Under the pieces are notes generated by a model that had not been told where the DNA came from, ran no database searches, and worked only from the letters and a program-made list of their open reading frames with translations. Below are positions 1-7,977 of a stretch of 43,995 nucleotides of DNA, piece after piece. Numbering within the stretch: position 1 is the stretch's first letter; the number at the start of each line of letters is the position of its first letter. A program made the position numbers and the translations under genes. The DNA comes from Claveliimonas ammoniilytica (lineage in GTDB: Bacteria; Bacillota; Clostridia; Lachnospirales; Lachnospiraceae): positions 1 through 43,995 of the forward strand of contig NZ_JAOQJV010000020.1 of NCBI RefSeq assembly GCF_025567415.1, read 5' to 3'.

Positions 1-51
1 GTGTGGTAACACATGTAGCTGACTGATACTAATCGGTCGAGGGCATAACCA
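1..51 (+). rRNA. 23S ribosomal RNA, 3' end (partial)
   Basis: The window opens inside the conserved 3' terminus of 23S rRNA: the ACTGATACTAATCGGTCGAG block followed by GGCATAACC is the usual end of the bacterial large-subunit RNA. The rest of the gene lies left of the window. No 5S rRNA gene follows in the 70 bases before the tRNA, so any 5S of this operon is elsewhere. The exact 3' end is estimated. Confidence 0.9.
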
Positions 52-120
52 AGACGGAGATAGGTAAGAAGATGTAGAGTTTCTTGTATGCAGTTTTGAA
101 GGTACATATTAATTGAATAT

Positions 121-192
121 TCCTCGATAGCTCAATGGTAGAGCACACGGCTGTTAACCGTGGGGTTGTTGGTTCGAGCCCAACTCGGGGAG
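121..192 (+). tRNA. tRNA-Asn (GTT)
   Basis: A complete cloverleaf. The acceptor arm TCCTCGA pairs with TCGGGGA, the anticodon loop reads CTGTTAA (anticodon GTT), and the T loop is GGTTCGAGCC. CCA is not encoded. It lies about 70 bases after the 23S end and is probably co-transcribed with the rRNA operon. Confidence 0.95.
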
Positions 193-196
193 TTAT

Positions 197-233
197 AAAC
201 CTGTAGAAGCGTAAGTTTTTACAGGTTTTTTTT
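197..233 (+). terminator. rRNA/tRNA operon terminator
   Basis: The stem AAACCTGTA (197-205) pairs with TACAGGTTT (220-228) and is followed by a T run. It lies just after tRNA-Asn and would end the rRNA operon transcript. Confidence 0.85.
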
Positions 234-242
234 GTATATGAA

Positions 243-356
243 AAGCTCCGGTCAAATGATGCTTACCACGCATTGGAATGTGTGGATGGGCTTATTAAGA
301 CCGGAGCTACAGGTACAAATGTAAATGACGTAGCAGTTGTTCTGATCAAAAGATAA
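243..356 (+). pseudogene. C-terminal remnant of a MOFRL-family glycerate 2-kinase
   Basis: The frame ending at the TAA at 354-356 reads about 37 codons, including SNDAYHALE and TGATGTNVNDVAVVLI. This resembles the extreme C-terminus of class II glycerate kinases (GckA/TtuD, MOFRL domain), whose hallmark is a ND.Y ... GPTGTNVND signature. The whole N-terminal part is missing: the frame runs directly into the rRNA operon terminator at 197-233. It has no start codon or ribosome-binding site, so it is a broken 3' fragment left by a rearrangement. A 9-bp inverted repeat (245-253 with 299-307) lies within it. The assignment rests on this motif alone. Confidence 0.55.
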
Positions 357-377
357 AGAAGAAAAATCGCTGGTCAG

Positions 378-695
378 TTAAAAGAAATTCACAGCTACAT
401 TTTCGATAAAGAATACGACGACACAACAAAGCGCTGCAATCCCCATCATATTCATACCGTGCCAGGCTGCCACTACACCTACAATCAGTGCGAGAATGCC
501 GGCAATCGGAAGCTGTGGTGCGGTAATAATGGCCGGAAATGTCATAACAGCCAGTGTCGCGTATGGTACATAGTAGAGGAAAGAGCGGAGAAATGGATTC
601 TGTATCTTTCCTCTTATTAGTGTGAGCGGAATTACCCGGATCAACGTAGACACCAGTGCCGCTACGAGTATGTATAAATAAATATTGTGTGTCAT
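378..695 (-). CDS. azlD: AzlD, small subunit of branched-chain amino acid exporter
   Basis: A 105-residue protein with three to four hydrophobic helices and the family's RVIPLTLIRGK segment near residues 21-31, at the usual AzlD length. AzlD works with AzlC in the cytoplasmic membrane to export branched-chain amino acids (established for B. subtilis AzlCD and its relatives). It is the last gene of a minus-strand run yfcE-azlC-azlD. Its start lies only 3 bases beyond the azlC stop, so translation is probably coupled. The actual substrate here is inferred from the family. Confidence 0.85.
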   Translation of the reverse strand: MTHNIYLYILVAALVSTLIRVIPLTLIRGKIQNPFLRSFLYYVPYATLAVMTFPAIITAPQLPIAGILALIVGVVAAWHGMNMMGIAALCCVVVFFIENVAVNFF

Positions 696-698
696 GGT

Positions 699-1442
699 CT
701 ATGCTTCCTCCTGCGTAATATCAGTATCGGCGGGCTCATTTTCTTTAGGTATAGGGAAGAAGAATGCTGCAAGTCCGGATATGATGATTGTGATTACACT
801 TATTTTCATACTGTCAGATACATTGTTCAGCTGCGGAATCTTCGATACGATATAGCTGATCAGGAATCCTGCAATAACGATACCACCAACAACCTTGTCC
901 TTTTTGGAAGGTGGAATGATGATCGCTAAGAACATGCCATACAGTGCTACACTTAGTGCGCTGACAATAGAAACCGGAAGGATATTACCGGCAACAATTC
1001 CAAGCGCGGTTCCAACTGACCATGCCGGCAGAGCAATGAATATAGCTCCGTAGGAATACCAGGGATTCAGATTACCTGCACGTGAAATGGAAATGCCAAA
1101 GATTTCGTCTGTTATACCGAAGCCTACCATAAAACGGTGAAGCAAAGGTGTGTTGGCGTTGAATTTCTGACTCAGTGCACAGCTCATTAGCAGGTAACGG
1201 ATATTGGTAATCAGAATGACAAAAGCCATTTCCACATAAGGAGCATTTGCCATGATTACAGTAAATTCTGCGTATTCGCCAGCAGAAGCATGATTAAGAA
1301 AACTGGAGAGGAATCCCTGGATTGGACTTAGTCCGGCTCGTCTGGCAACAATACCAAGTGAAAAAGCTACTGCAAAATATCCAAGAGCAATCGGAATACC
1401 ATCACGCACACCGTTGAAAAATGCATTTTTATTACGATTCAT
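699..1442 (-). CDS. azlC: AzlC, large subunit of branched-chain amino acid exporter
   Basis: A 247-residue multi-helix membrane protein with the AzlC N-terminal pattern (GVRDGIPIALGYFAVAFSLG, residues 11-30) and the following loop LSPIQGFLSSFLNHASAGEY. The length is normal for the family. AzlC is the pore-forming partner of AzlD in export of leucine, isoleucine and valine and toxic analogues. The start is 3 bases from the end of the upstream phosphodiesterase gene, so the three genes form an operon. Other parts of this window also concern branched-chain metabolism (isoleucine T-boxes at 18.7 and 29.0 kb). Confidence 0.9.
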   Translation of the reverse strand: MNRNKNAFFNGVRDGIPIALGYFAVAFSLGIVARRAGLSPIQGFLSSFLNHASAGEYAEFTVIMANAPYVEMAFVILITNIRYLLMSCALSQKFNANTPLLHRFMVGFGITDEIFGISISRAGNLNPWYSYGAIFIALPAWSVGTALGIVAGNILPVSIVSALSVALYGMFLAIIIPPSKKDKVVGGIVIAGFLISYIVSKIPQLNNVSDSMKISVITIIISGLAAFFFPIPKENEPADTDITQEEA

Positions 1443-1444
1443 GA

Positions 1445-1993
1445 TTATGACTCCATTCGATATGTCTTATAGCTGTTTCCATCCAGGTCTTTCCAGGTGA
1501 ACAGACCGTCTTCCAACATCATGTAGCTGTGTGCACTTCCATTTTTGGGAATGGATACAGAACCAGGATTCAGATAAATGCGTTCGTCAAATTCTTCGGA
1601 TACAGGTATATGCGTGTGCCCATGGAGCAGAATATCACCTTTTTTCAGCATTGGAGGATTCTCCATATTATAATGATGACCATGGGTGGCAAAGATCATG
1701 TGTCCGTTTTCATATAAAATGCAGTAGTCTGCAAGGATTGGAAAATCCAGAACCATCTGGTCAACTTCGGTATCGCAGTTGCCACGCACACAGAGAATTT
1801 CTTCTTTGTGTGTATTCAGCAGAAGGATGACGTCCTTTGGGGCGTAACCCTTTGGCAGATCATTGCGCGGACCATGGTAAAGAATGTCTCCAAGAAGAAG
1901 GAGTTTATCCGGATTCTCTTCATCATAACGATTAAGAAGCTGTTCCAGATAATAGGCACTTCCGTGAATGTCAGATGCAATCATTATTTTCAT
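1445..1993 (-). CDS. YfcE/MJ0936-family metallophosphodiesterase
   Basis: A 182-residue calcineurin-like phosphoesterase with the full metal-binding motif set: SDIHGS (residues 7-12), GDILYHGPRN (35-44), GNCD, THGHHYN and HGHTHIP. The length matches the YfcE/MJ0936 group, which hydrolyses phosphodiester bonds with two divalent metals. The physiological substrate of this group is unsettled. It is the first gene of the run leading into azlCD. A role tied to amino acid export is not apparent; the grouping may be only positional. Confidence 0.85.
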   Translation of the reverse strand: MKIMIASDIHGSAYYLEQLLNRYDEENPDKLLLLGDILYHGPRNDLPKGYAPKDVILLLNTHKEEILCVRGNCDTEVDQMVLDFPILADYCILYENGHMIFATHGHHYNMENPPMLKKGDILLHGHTHIPVSEEFDERIYLNPGSVSIPKNGSAHSYMMLEDGLFTWKDLDGNSYKTYRMES

Positions 1994-2027
1994 TAGTATA
2001 CCTCTCTTATAAATGACTTATATATGT

Positions 2028-2043
2028 GACAATGTGAATTGTC
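2028..2043. promoter_or_regulatory. Short dyad between divergent genes
   Basis: GACAAT-GTGA-ATTGTC is a perfect 6-bp dyad in the 167-base gap between the divergent yfcE and HAD genes. It could be an operator for either direction. No further support is visible. Confidence 0.25.
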
Positions 2044-2160
2044 GGTATCCTTTAGTATAGTCTTTTGCAGCAACAGAATCAAGTGTGCAGATTATGCTCT
2101 TGCATTGAAGACTGGTATCAATTAAACTATTACACGGATAAATTGAAAAGGAGAAGAAAA

Positions 2161-2952
2161 ATGGTAAAACTGATTGTTACAGATGTGGATGATACATTAG
2201 TGCCGGAAGCGGGAAGTGTGATCAATCCGGAATATTATGATATAATTCGTGAATGTAGAAAAAGAGGCATTATCTTTGGCGTGGCAAGCGGAAGACAGAA
2301 GCCTTGTGTAAGGAAGCTGTTTGAACCTGTGTTGGATGAGATTTTTATCCTTGCAGATAATGGTACAGATATCTGGAGCAGTCAATATCAGACATCGATG
2401 AAATTACCATATGACCTATATACAGAATTGATTGATGACATACATGAGCTGGAAGGCTATTCTATTATGGCGTGTAAGCCAGACATTGCTTATTTCGAAT
2501 ATGGTCATGAAAAGTATTTTGAACATATGAAGACGTATCCGTATGTAGGAGAATATACGGATGATATGCGTGGCATAAAAGATATCTGTAAGATATCTGT
2601 ATGGCGAGAGGAAGGAATTGATCCGGCTGTGGAACGGCGCATGCAGGAAAAATGGTCAGACGTCATGGAAGTATGTATGGCGGGAGAGTGTTTTCTGGAC
2701 TTTATGGCAAAAGGATGTAACAAAGGAAAAGCGTTGTCTATTATGCAGGGGCATTATGGTATTGGCAGAGAAGATACAGTAGCATTCGGTAATGCAGATA
2801 ATGACATTCCGATGCTCCAGAATGCAGCGCATAGTTATGCTGTTGCAGCGGCGAGCACAAGATTAAAGGAGACAGCTTCGCAGGTAATCGGAGAAATGAA
2901 AGACGATGCGGTATTGAAGAAGCTTCGAGAGATCCTGAACATTGCAGGATAA
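2161..2952 (+). CDS. Cof-type HAD-superfamily phosphatase
   Basis: A 263-residue HAD hydrolase of the Cof/YidA type. Motif I is DVDDT (residues 7-11), where the first Asp is the phospho-acceptor. SGRQK follows near residue 41. The C-terminal GNADNDIPML motif supplies the Mg-binding acids. The cap lies between, as in class IIB. I chose the ATG at 2161 because a strong AAAAGGAG lies just upstream and homologues begin at MVKLIVTD; a longer in-frame start at 2065 lacks a binding site. Likely substrates are small sugar or nucleotide phosphates; none can be specified. It is followed after 26 bases by the metal-sensor gene. Confidence 0.85.
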   Translation: MVKLIVTDVDDTLVPEAGSVINPEYYDIIRECRKRGIIFGVASGRQKPCVRKLFEPVLDEIFILADNGTDIWSSQYQTSMKLPYDLYTELIDDIHELEGYSIMACKPDIAYFEYGHEKYFEHMKTYPYVGEYTDDMRGIKDICKISVWREEGIDPAVERRMQEKWSDVMEVCMAGECFLDFMAKGCNKGKALSIMQGHYGIGREDTVAFGNADNDIPMLQNAAHSYAVAAASTRLKETASQVIGEMKDDAVLKKLREILNIAG

Positions 2953-2978
2953 GAGTAATACAGAAAAGAGTGGTTGAT

Positions 2979-3410
2979 ATGAATACAGAGAATGCACAGA
3001 CAAAAAAGAAATATACGCATGAAGAATTGCATGAGCTGGGAATTGCACACGAGCACAGTCACGAACACTCGCATGATCATCCGCACGATCATGATGGGGA
3101 GCATAGCCACGAGCATGGACATGGAGAACATGGACATCATCATGTGCACAGTGAGAAAGAAAAGAAAGCAGTTGTGAACCGTCTTGCCAAAGCTATCGGT
3201 CATCTGGAAGCTGTGAAACGTATGGTGGAAAGAGATGCAGATTGCAGTGAGGTCCTTATTCAGCTTGCAGCAGTGCGTTCTGCAATTAATAATACAGGTA
3301 AGGTAGTGTTAAAGAACCATATGAATCACTGCATTGTAGAAGCAGTTAAAGAGCATGATATGGAAGCAATCGAACAGTTAAATAAAGCTATCGATCAATT
3401 TATGAAATAG
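2979..3410 (+). CDS. CsoR/RcnR-family metal-sensing repressor with His-rich N-terminus
   Basis: A 143-residue all-helical DUF156 repressor. Residues about 23-53 are a string of His/Asp/Glu (HEHSHDHPHDH and similar), followed by the family core VNRLAKAIGHLEAVKRMVE. The likely metal ligands are the Cys in DADCSEVLIQ and the His and Cys in NHMNHC, the C-H-C set of CsoR. A His-rich leader on a C-H-C core recalls the cyanobacterial nickel sensor InrS, and the nickel-cofactor genes larBCE begin 1.5 kb downstream, so Ni(II) is my favoured ligand (inference); Cu(I) is the alternative. I prefer the ATG at 2979 over the GTG at 2970 because AGAG sits 8 bases before it. Confidence 0.8.
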   Translation: MNTENAQTKKKYTHEELHELGIAHEHSHEHSHDHPHDHDGEHSHEHGHGEHGHHHVHSEKEKKAVVNRLAKAIGHLEAVKRMVERDADCSEVLIQLAAVRSAINNTGKVVLKNHMNHCIVEAVKEHDMEAIEQLNKAIDQFMK

Positions 3411-3425
3411 TTTCATATAAAAAGC

Positions 3426-3475
3426 AGAAAGCTCTGAAAACAGTTATAAGTAGGAAATTGTTTTTAGGGCTTTCT
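3426..3475 (+). terminator. Long hairpin after the metal-sensor gene
   Basis: AGAAAGCTCTGAAAACA (from 3426) pairs with TGTTTTTAGGGCTTTCT (to 3475) around a short loop. It lies 15 bases after the repressor stop and probably ends that transcript. The run of T is inside the stem rather than after it, so it could instead be a processing or regulatory hairpin. Confidence 0.6.
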
Positions 3476-3631
3476 CCGCTCCAATATGATATAAAAGAGA
3501 TAACGTCGTTGTCTCTTATTTGCTATCAATAAGATTAAAATACAGAAGAACAGAAGAAAAATGTCCGGTTAGATTATTTTGATGTCATATAATTAGAACA
3601 TATGACATAGATTAAGGGAGGATATGGGAGA

Positions 3632-4885
3632 ATGTCGGATTTAATTACGATACAGAATTTTTGTGACAGAAATACTTCAGAGCCGATGATATGCAGCTTT
3701 GAGACAGAGACCATCTCAACTCCGACATCGCCGATTCTGCATTCTATGGCTCGTATATGGTTAATCAATGAAGGGGAAGCAGCAGTCTTAATTAATAATA
3801 AAGAATACTGTTTAAAAAAAGGCTGCTGTGTAGGCATTTTGCCGTGGCAGATTACAGAAGTGATTGAGGTAAAGAAGCCGATTACGTTCTATCTGGTTGT
3901 ATACTATTACGATAATGTTAATGAGATTATTAAGACATTTTATAATCCCGGGAGTATAGAGATGTCAATATTGCACAGAATTACAGCACATCCGATGATA
4001 GAGCTACATGACAGGGCATATCAGCAGATGCAGATACTGTTTATGCAGTTAGAAGATGAAGTGCATGAGATGTATACAGCAGACGAAGTAGAGGAGAACG
4101 AAGAAGACAGAGCATTAAGGAACTTGTTTATTACAAATAAGCTGGTTGAGATTATGCTTGTGCTGATGCGCTATGAGAAAAAAACGAAAAAGAAGTGGGA
4201 GACGATTGATGCCAGTGAAATTTTTCTGTATCTGTATTCACATCTTAATGAACGGATAACATTGGAACAGCTTTCACATAAATTCTATATGAGTGAATCC
4301 GCAATCGGAACTTATATTAAAAAGACGACGGGATTATCATTCTTTGATCTCATAAATGAGATGAGGATCGGACGAACGATGAATTACCTACTATATACGG
4401 ATCTTACGCTGGAAGAACTGGCAGAGATACTGGGATTTGTAGACGGTGCACATATCAGCAAAGTATTCAAGGCAAGAACTGGCATGAAGGCCAGCGAATA
4501 CAGAAAAACCTATCAGAGGATTGGAGATCGGTGTCGTATCAGTGATCGAAAAGTATATTATGAGATTGTGGCATATATTTACAGACATTATGCAGAAGAT
4601 TTGAAAGGCAGTGATCTGAGCAGAAAATTTGGTGTGACAATGAAGAATCTGAATCGTATTTTGCTGTATCAGGTAGAAATGACCTTTCATGGATATTTGA
4701 ATTATATCCGGGTAAACAAAGCGTCGGAGTTGCTCCTGACAACGGATAAAACTATTTTAGATATTGCATTGGAAGTTGGATACAATACGGAAAAAACATT
4801 GTCCCGTAATTTTATCATGATTCGTCATATCACGCCGGGAAAATTCCGTACAAATATGCGTTTTCAAGGGATCGAAAATATATAA
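3632..4885 (+). CDS. AraC-family regulator with two tandem HTH domains
   Basis: A 417-residue regulator. Residues about 1-120 resemble a cupin-type sensor (ARIWLINEGEAAVLINNKEY). Residues about 190-290 form a complete AraC/XylS DNA-binding domain, including LTLEELAEILGFVDGAHISK and KARTGMKASEYRK. A second AraC-like domain fills residues about 300-412 (DLSRKFGVTMKNLNRIL, TILDIALEVGYNTEKTLSR, HITPGKFR). Most AraC proteins have one such domain and about 280-300 residues, so this one is unusual. A plausible binding site, GGGAGGATATGGGAG, precedes the ATG. It ends 78 bases before larB and has the same orientation, which makes it a candidate regulator of the lar genes (inference). Confidence 0.85.
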   Translation: MSDLITIQNFCDRNTSEPMICSFETETISTPTSPILHSMARIWLINEGEAAVLINNKEYCLKKGCCVGILPWQITEVIEVKKPITFYLVVYYYDNVNEIIKTFYNPGSIEMSILHRITAHPMIELHDRAYQQMQILFMQLEDEVHEMYTADEVEENEEDRALRNLFITNKLVEIMLVLMRYEKKTKKKWETIDASEIFLYLYSHLNERITLEQLSHKFYMSESAIGTYIKKTTGLSFFDLINEMRIGRTMNYLLYTDLTLEELAEILGFVDGAHISKVFKARTGMKASEYRKTYQRIGDRCRISDRKVYYEIVAYIYRHYAEDLKGSDLSRKFGVTMKNLNRILLYQVEMTFHGYLNYIRVNKASELLLTTDKTILDIALEVGYNTEKTLSRNFIMIRHITPGKFRTNMRFQGIENI

Positions 4886-4905
4886 CAGACGAAAGAAGCG
4901 TTTTC

Positions 4906-4935
4906 TTGAGGTTCAATGTGAAAACGAAATATGAT
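4906..4935 (+). promoter_or_regulatory. Putative promoter of the lar operon
   Basis: TTGAGG (4906-4911) and TATGAT (4930-4935) are separated by 18 bases, in the gap between the AraC gene and larB. This suggests larB-larC-larE can be transcribed independently of the regulator. Confidence 0.45.
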
Positions 4936-4963
4936 AAGATAAACGGAAGGCAGGAAATTACAA

Positions 4964-5707
4964 ATGAATGTGAAAGATTTACTTGAACAGGTGAAAAATG
5001 GAACAATAGAGATAGAGGAAGCGGAGAAGCATTTGCGGAAGCAGCCGTATGAAGAAATGGGCTATGCCAAGCTGGATTCGCACAGGGAGATCCGCTCCGG
5101 CTTTCCGGAAGTTGTGTATTGCAGTGGTAAGCCGGATGAATTTCTGGCATCCATTTATCAGAAATTGTATGATGAAAATGGAGAAGTATTCGGAACACGG
5201 GCAAGTGAGCATCAGTATGAGATTGTAAAACAGGTGCTTCCGCAGGTCGTGTATGATCCGATTTCTCATATTTTGAAAATCGAAAAAGAAGATAAGGAAC
5301 ATATTGGTAAAATCGCAATCTGCAGTGCAGGTACTGCGGATATCCCGGTAGCAGAAGAGGCAGCTCAGACAGCAGAATTTTTTGGTGCAAATGTAGATCG
5401 GATTTACGATGTGGGTGTCAGTGGTGTGCATAGATTATTAGCGCAGCTTGATACCGTTCAGGAGGCGAACTGTGTTGTGGCAGTGGCTGGCATGGAAGGC
5501 GCACTGGCAAGCGTAGTTGGCGGACTGGTGAGCAATCCGGTGATCGCAGTGCCGACTTCGGTCGGCTATGGTGCGAGCATGCACGGATTATCGGCGCTTC
5601 TTACTATGATCAATTCCTGTGCAAATGGAATTGCTGTGGTAAATATTGATAACGGATATGGAGCCGGATATATGGCAACACAGATCAACCGGCTTGCAGT
5701 AAAATAA
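4964..5707 (+). CDS. larB: LarB, pyridinium-3,5-biscarboxylate mononucleotide synthase
   Basis: A 247-residue LarB. It carboxylates and hydrolyses nicotinic acid adenine dinucleotide, the first step of nickel-pincer nucleotide (NPN) cofactor synthesis in the cytoplasm. The N-terminal half has the LarB-specific segment HREIRSGFPEVVYCSGK (residues about 45-61). The C-terminal half is PurE-like (ICSAGTADIPVAEEAA, then DVGVSGVHRLL). The Cys in TMINSCANGIAVVNI corresponds to the family's NaAD-binding cysteine. GGAAGG and CAGGAAAT lie before the ATG. It is followed after 18 bases by larC. Confidence 0.95.
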   Translation: MNVKDLLEQVKNGTIEIEEAEKHLRKQPYEEMGYAKLDSHREIRSGFPEVVYCSGKPDEFLASIYQKLYDENGEVFGTRASEHQYEIVKQVLPQVVYDPISHILKIEKEDKEHIGKIAICSAGTADIPVAEEAAQTAEFFGANVDRIYDVGVSGVHRLLAQLDTVQEANCVVAVAGMEGALASVVGGLVSNPVIAVPTSVGYGASMHGLSALLTMINSCANGIAVVNIDNGYGAGYMATQINRLAVK

Positions 5708-5725
5708 AGGTTATAGGTGGACAGG

Positions 5726-7057
5726 ATGAATAGACAGTTATATTTGGAATGCTATTCCGGCATAAGCGGTGATATGACGGTTGCAGCACTGCTGGATCTG
5801 GGGGCAGACGAGCAGATATTAAGAAAAGCACTTGCAGGCCTTCCGGTGGGAGGCTTTGAGATAGCAGTTACAAGAAAAGTAAAGTCAGGATTAGATGTCT
5901 GTGATTTTGATGTGATATTGGATGCGGAACATGAGAACCATGACCATGATATGGAGTATCTGCATGGGCATGATCATCAGCACACACATGACCATGAGCA
6001 TGTACATGAGGATGGAAGTGTACACACACACGAGCATCACCACCATGACCACAGTCACGAGCATCATCACGATCATGGACATCATCATGAGCACCGAGGG
6101 CTTCATGAAATCTTACATATTATTGAGCATGCAGATATGACAGAACGTGCAAAGAGGACTGCTGTCTGTATTTTCCAGATACTTGCGGAAGCGGAATCAA
6201 AGGCACACGGCGTACCTGCAGATCAGGTACATTTTCATGAGGTAGGAGCAGTAGATTCTATTGTAGATATTCTTGCAGTGGCAGTATGTCTGGATAATCT
6301 GGATATCACGGAAGTGATTGTACCGTTTCTGTGTGAAGGTCAGGGCTCTATTCGCTGTCAGCATGGCATTATTCCAGTACCGGTTCCGGCGGTAGTTAAT
6401 ATCGCACAGGCACATGGACTAACTTTGAAGCCGACAGGTGTGCAGGGAGAACTGGTGACACCGACAGGAGCTGCGATTGTGGCAGCAGTACGTACATCAG
6501 ACAAGTTACCGCAGACCTATCGTATTGTAAAGATTGGAATGGGTGCAGGAAAAAGAGAATATGAGGGTACCGGTATATTGAGAGCAATGCTGCTGGAAAG
6601 TGGAAGTGCGGAAGCGGCAGATACAATATGGCGTCTCGAGAGCAATCTGGACGATTGCAGTGGAGAAGTCCTTGGCTTTGTGATGGATGAACTTTTTGCT
6701 GCAGGTGCAAGGGATGTATATTATACACCTATTTATATGAAAAAGAACCGTCCGGCGGTTCAGATTAATATAATCTGCCGGGAGCAGGATGTTGATAAAT
6801 TGCAGAATATATTGTTCTGCAACACTACGACAATTGGCGTGCGCAGGTGCAGAATGGAACGTACTGTGCTTCCCAGAGAGATTCAGAAGATAGATACACC
6901 ATATGGAAAAGTACAGGTTAAGGTATGCCGGATCGGAGAAGAGGTTCGGGCTTATCCGGAATATGCCAGTGTGTTAGAACTTTGTAAGACGCATAATATG
7001 TCATTTCAGAAGGCATGGCGCATAGCAAGTGCAGCAGCGGATACTGTGGAGAAATAA
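5726..7057 (+). CDS. larC: LarC, nickel insertion protein for the NPN cofactor
   Basis: A 443-residue LarC (DUF111), the CTP-dependent nickel insertase that completes the NPN cofactor. The N-terminus YLECYSGISGDMTVAALLDL is diagnostic, as is FHEVGAVDSIVDI near residue 170. Residues about 72-130 are an extreme His-rich tract (HEHHHHDHSHEHHHDHGHHH), the likely nickel reservoir. In Lactiplantibacillus plantarum larC is split and needs a programmed frameshift; here it is one continuous frame. I prefer the ATG at 5726, which sits 5-8 bases after AGGTGG, over the GTG at 5717. Confidence 0.95.
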   Translation: MNRQLYLECYSGISGDMTVAALLDLGADEQILRKALAGLPVGGFEIAVTRKVKSGLDVCDFDVILDAEHENHDHDMEYLHGHDHQHTHDHEHVHEDGSVHTHEHHHHDHSHEHHHDHGHHHEHRGLHEILHIIEHADMTERAKRTAVCIFQILAEAESKAHGVPADQVHFHEVGAVDSIVDILAVAVCLDNLDITEVIVPFLCEGQGSIRCQHGIIPVPVPAVVNIAQAHGLTLKPTGVQGELVTPTGAAIVAAVRTSDKLPQTYRIVKIGMGAGKREYEGTGILRAMLLESGSAEAADTIWRLESNLDDCSGEVLGFVMDELFAAGARDVYYTPIYMKKNRPAVQINIICREQDVDKLQNILFCNTTTIGVRRCRMERTVLPREIQKIDTPYGKVQVKVCRIGEEVRAYPEYASVLELCKTHNMSFQKAWRIASAAADTVEK

Positions 7058-7123
7058 ACTTAAAAAGAACAGGATTCGTATATGGTCACTATGACAGACA
7101 ATGATGGCAGGAGGATAAGTGAC

Positions 7124-7942
7124 ATGACGTATGAAGAGAAGAAACAAAAACTACAGGAACAGATGCTTGTATATGCACAGGGAGATATGTTGGTCGCATT
7201 TTCGGGAGGAGTAGACAGTAGTCTGATTCTGAAGCTTGCGGTGCAGGCAGCTACGAAAACTGGACATAAGGTGTATGGTATTATGGTGCATACGATGCTC
7301 CATCCGATGGGAGAAGTAGAGGATGCGAGGGTAACAGCAGAGCAGATTGGAGCAGAATTCCGGGTGCTTGAGATTGATGAACTGAAAGGTGCGGATATTC
7401 TGGATAATCCGGTGGATCGTTGCTATCGCTGTAAGAAATATCTGTTTCGTAATCTGATAGAAGAGGGCAAGAAACTTGGCGTGTCTGTTATGATGGAAGG
7501 AACTAATGAGGATGATCTGCATGTATATCGCCCGGGTCTTCGGGCAATTCGTGAACTTGGCATCCACAGTCCATTAGCGGAAGCAGGAATGACGAAAGCA
7601 GAGGTCAGGAGGCTGGCAGGAGAGCTTGGCGTATCTGTATCGAATAAGCCGTCTATGCCATGTCTTGCAACCAGATTCCCGTATGGAACACGTATTTCGT
7701 ATGAGGCTATGAGAAAGGTTGACGAGGGAGAAGCATTTATCAGAAGTCTGGGTTTCTACAATGTGCGTCTGCGTATTCATAATGATGTTGCAAGAATTGA
7801 AGTGGATGTGAACGAGATGCCTCATTTGTTGGAGCATTGCGAGCAGATTGTTGCGAAATTAAAAAATCTGGGCTATGATTACATTACAGTGGATCTGGAA
7901 GGCTTCCGATCCGGAAGCATGGATCTTCATGTAAAGAAATAA
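7124..7942 (+). CDS. larE: LarE, pyridinium-3,5-biscarboxylate mononucleotide sulfurtransferase
   Basis: A 272-residue PP-loop ATPase (AFSGGVDSSL near residues 25-34) that converts the two carboxylates of the LarB product to thiocarboxylates. The Cys in SMPCLATRFPYG corresponds to the sacrificial cysteine of L. plantarum LarE. The protein also has a CYRCKK pair at about residues 106-109, which gives the three-cysteine arrangement of the Thermotoga maritima enzyme that carries a [4Fe-4S] cluster and can turn over. The start at 7124 follows a perfect AGGAGG with 10-base spacing; two upstream in-frame ATGs lack one. Confidence 0.93.
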   Translation: MTYEEKKQKLQEQMLVYAQGDMLVAFSGGVDSSLILKLAVQAATKTGHKVYGIMVHTMLHPMGEVEDARVTAEQIGAEFRVLEIDELKGADILDNPVDRCYRCKKYLFRNLIEEGKKLGVSVMMEGTNEDDLHVYRPGLRAIRELGIHSPLAEAGMTKAEVRRLAGELGVSVSNKPSMPCLATRFPYGTRISYEAMRKVDEGEAFIRSLGFYNVRLRIHNDVARIEVDVNEMPHLLEHCEQIVAKLKNLGYDYITVDLEGFRSGSMDLHVKK

Positions 7943-7977
7943 CTGCAAAGAGGAACGACAGCAAAGGAGGAAATATG

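Noticed and set aside
245..307. 9-bp inverted repeat GCTCCGGTC/GACCGGAGC as a second terminator
   Set aside because: The loop is 45 bases, there is no T run, and it lies within the kinase remnant coding sequence; it is probably chance.
3050..3145. CA/AT-rich repetitive DNA as a tandem repeat array
   Set aside because: The repetition follows from His/Asp/Glu codons of the metal-sensor N-terminus.
5930..6095. Repeated CATGACCAT-like units as a repeat element
   Set aside because: These are the codons of the His-rich tract of LarC. Open frames on the other strand here are shadows of it.
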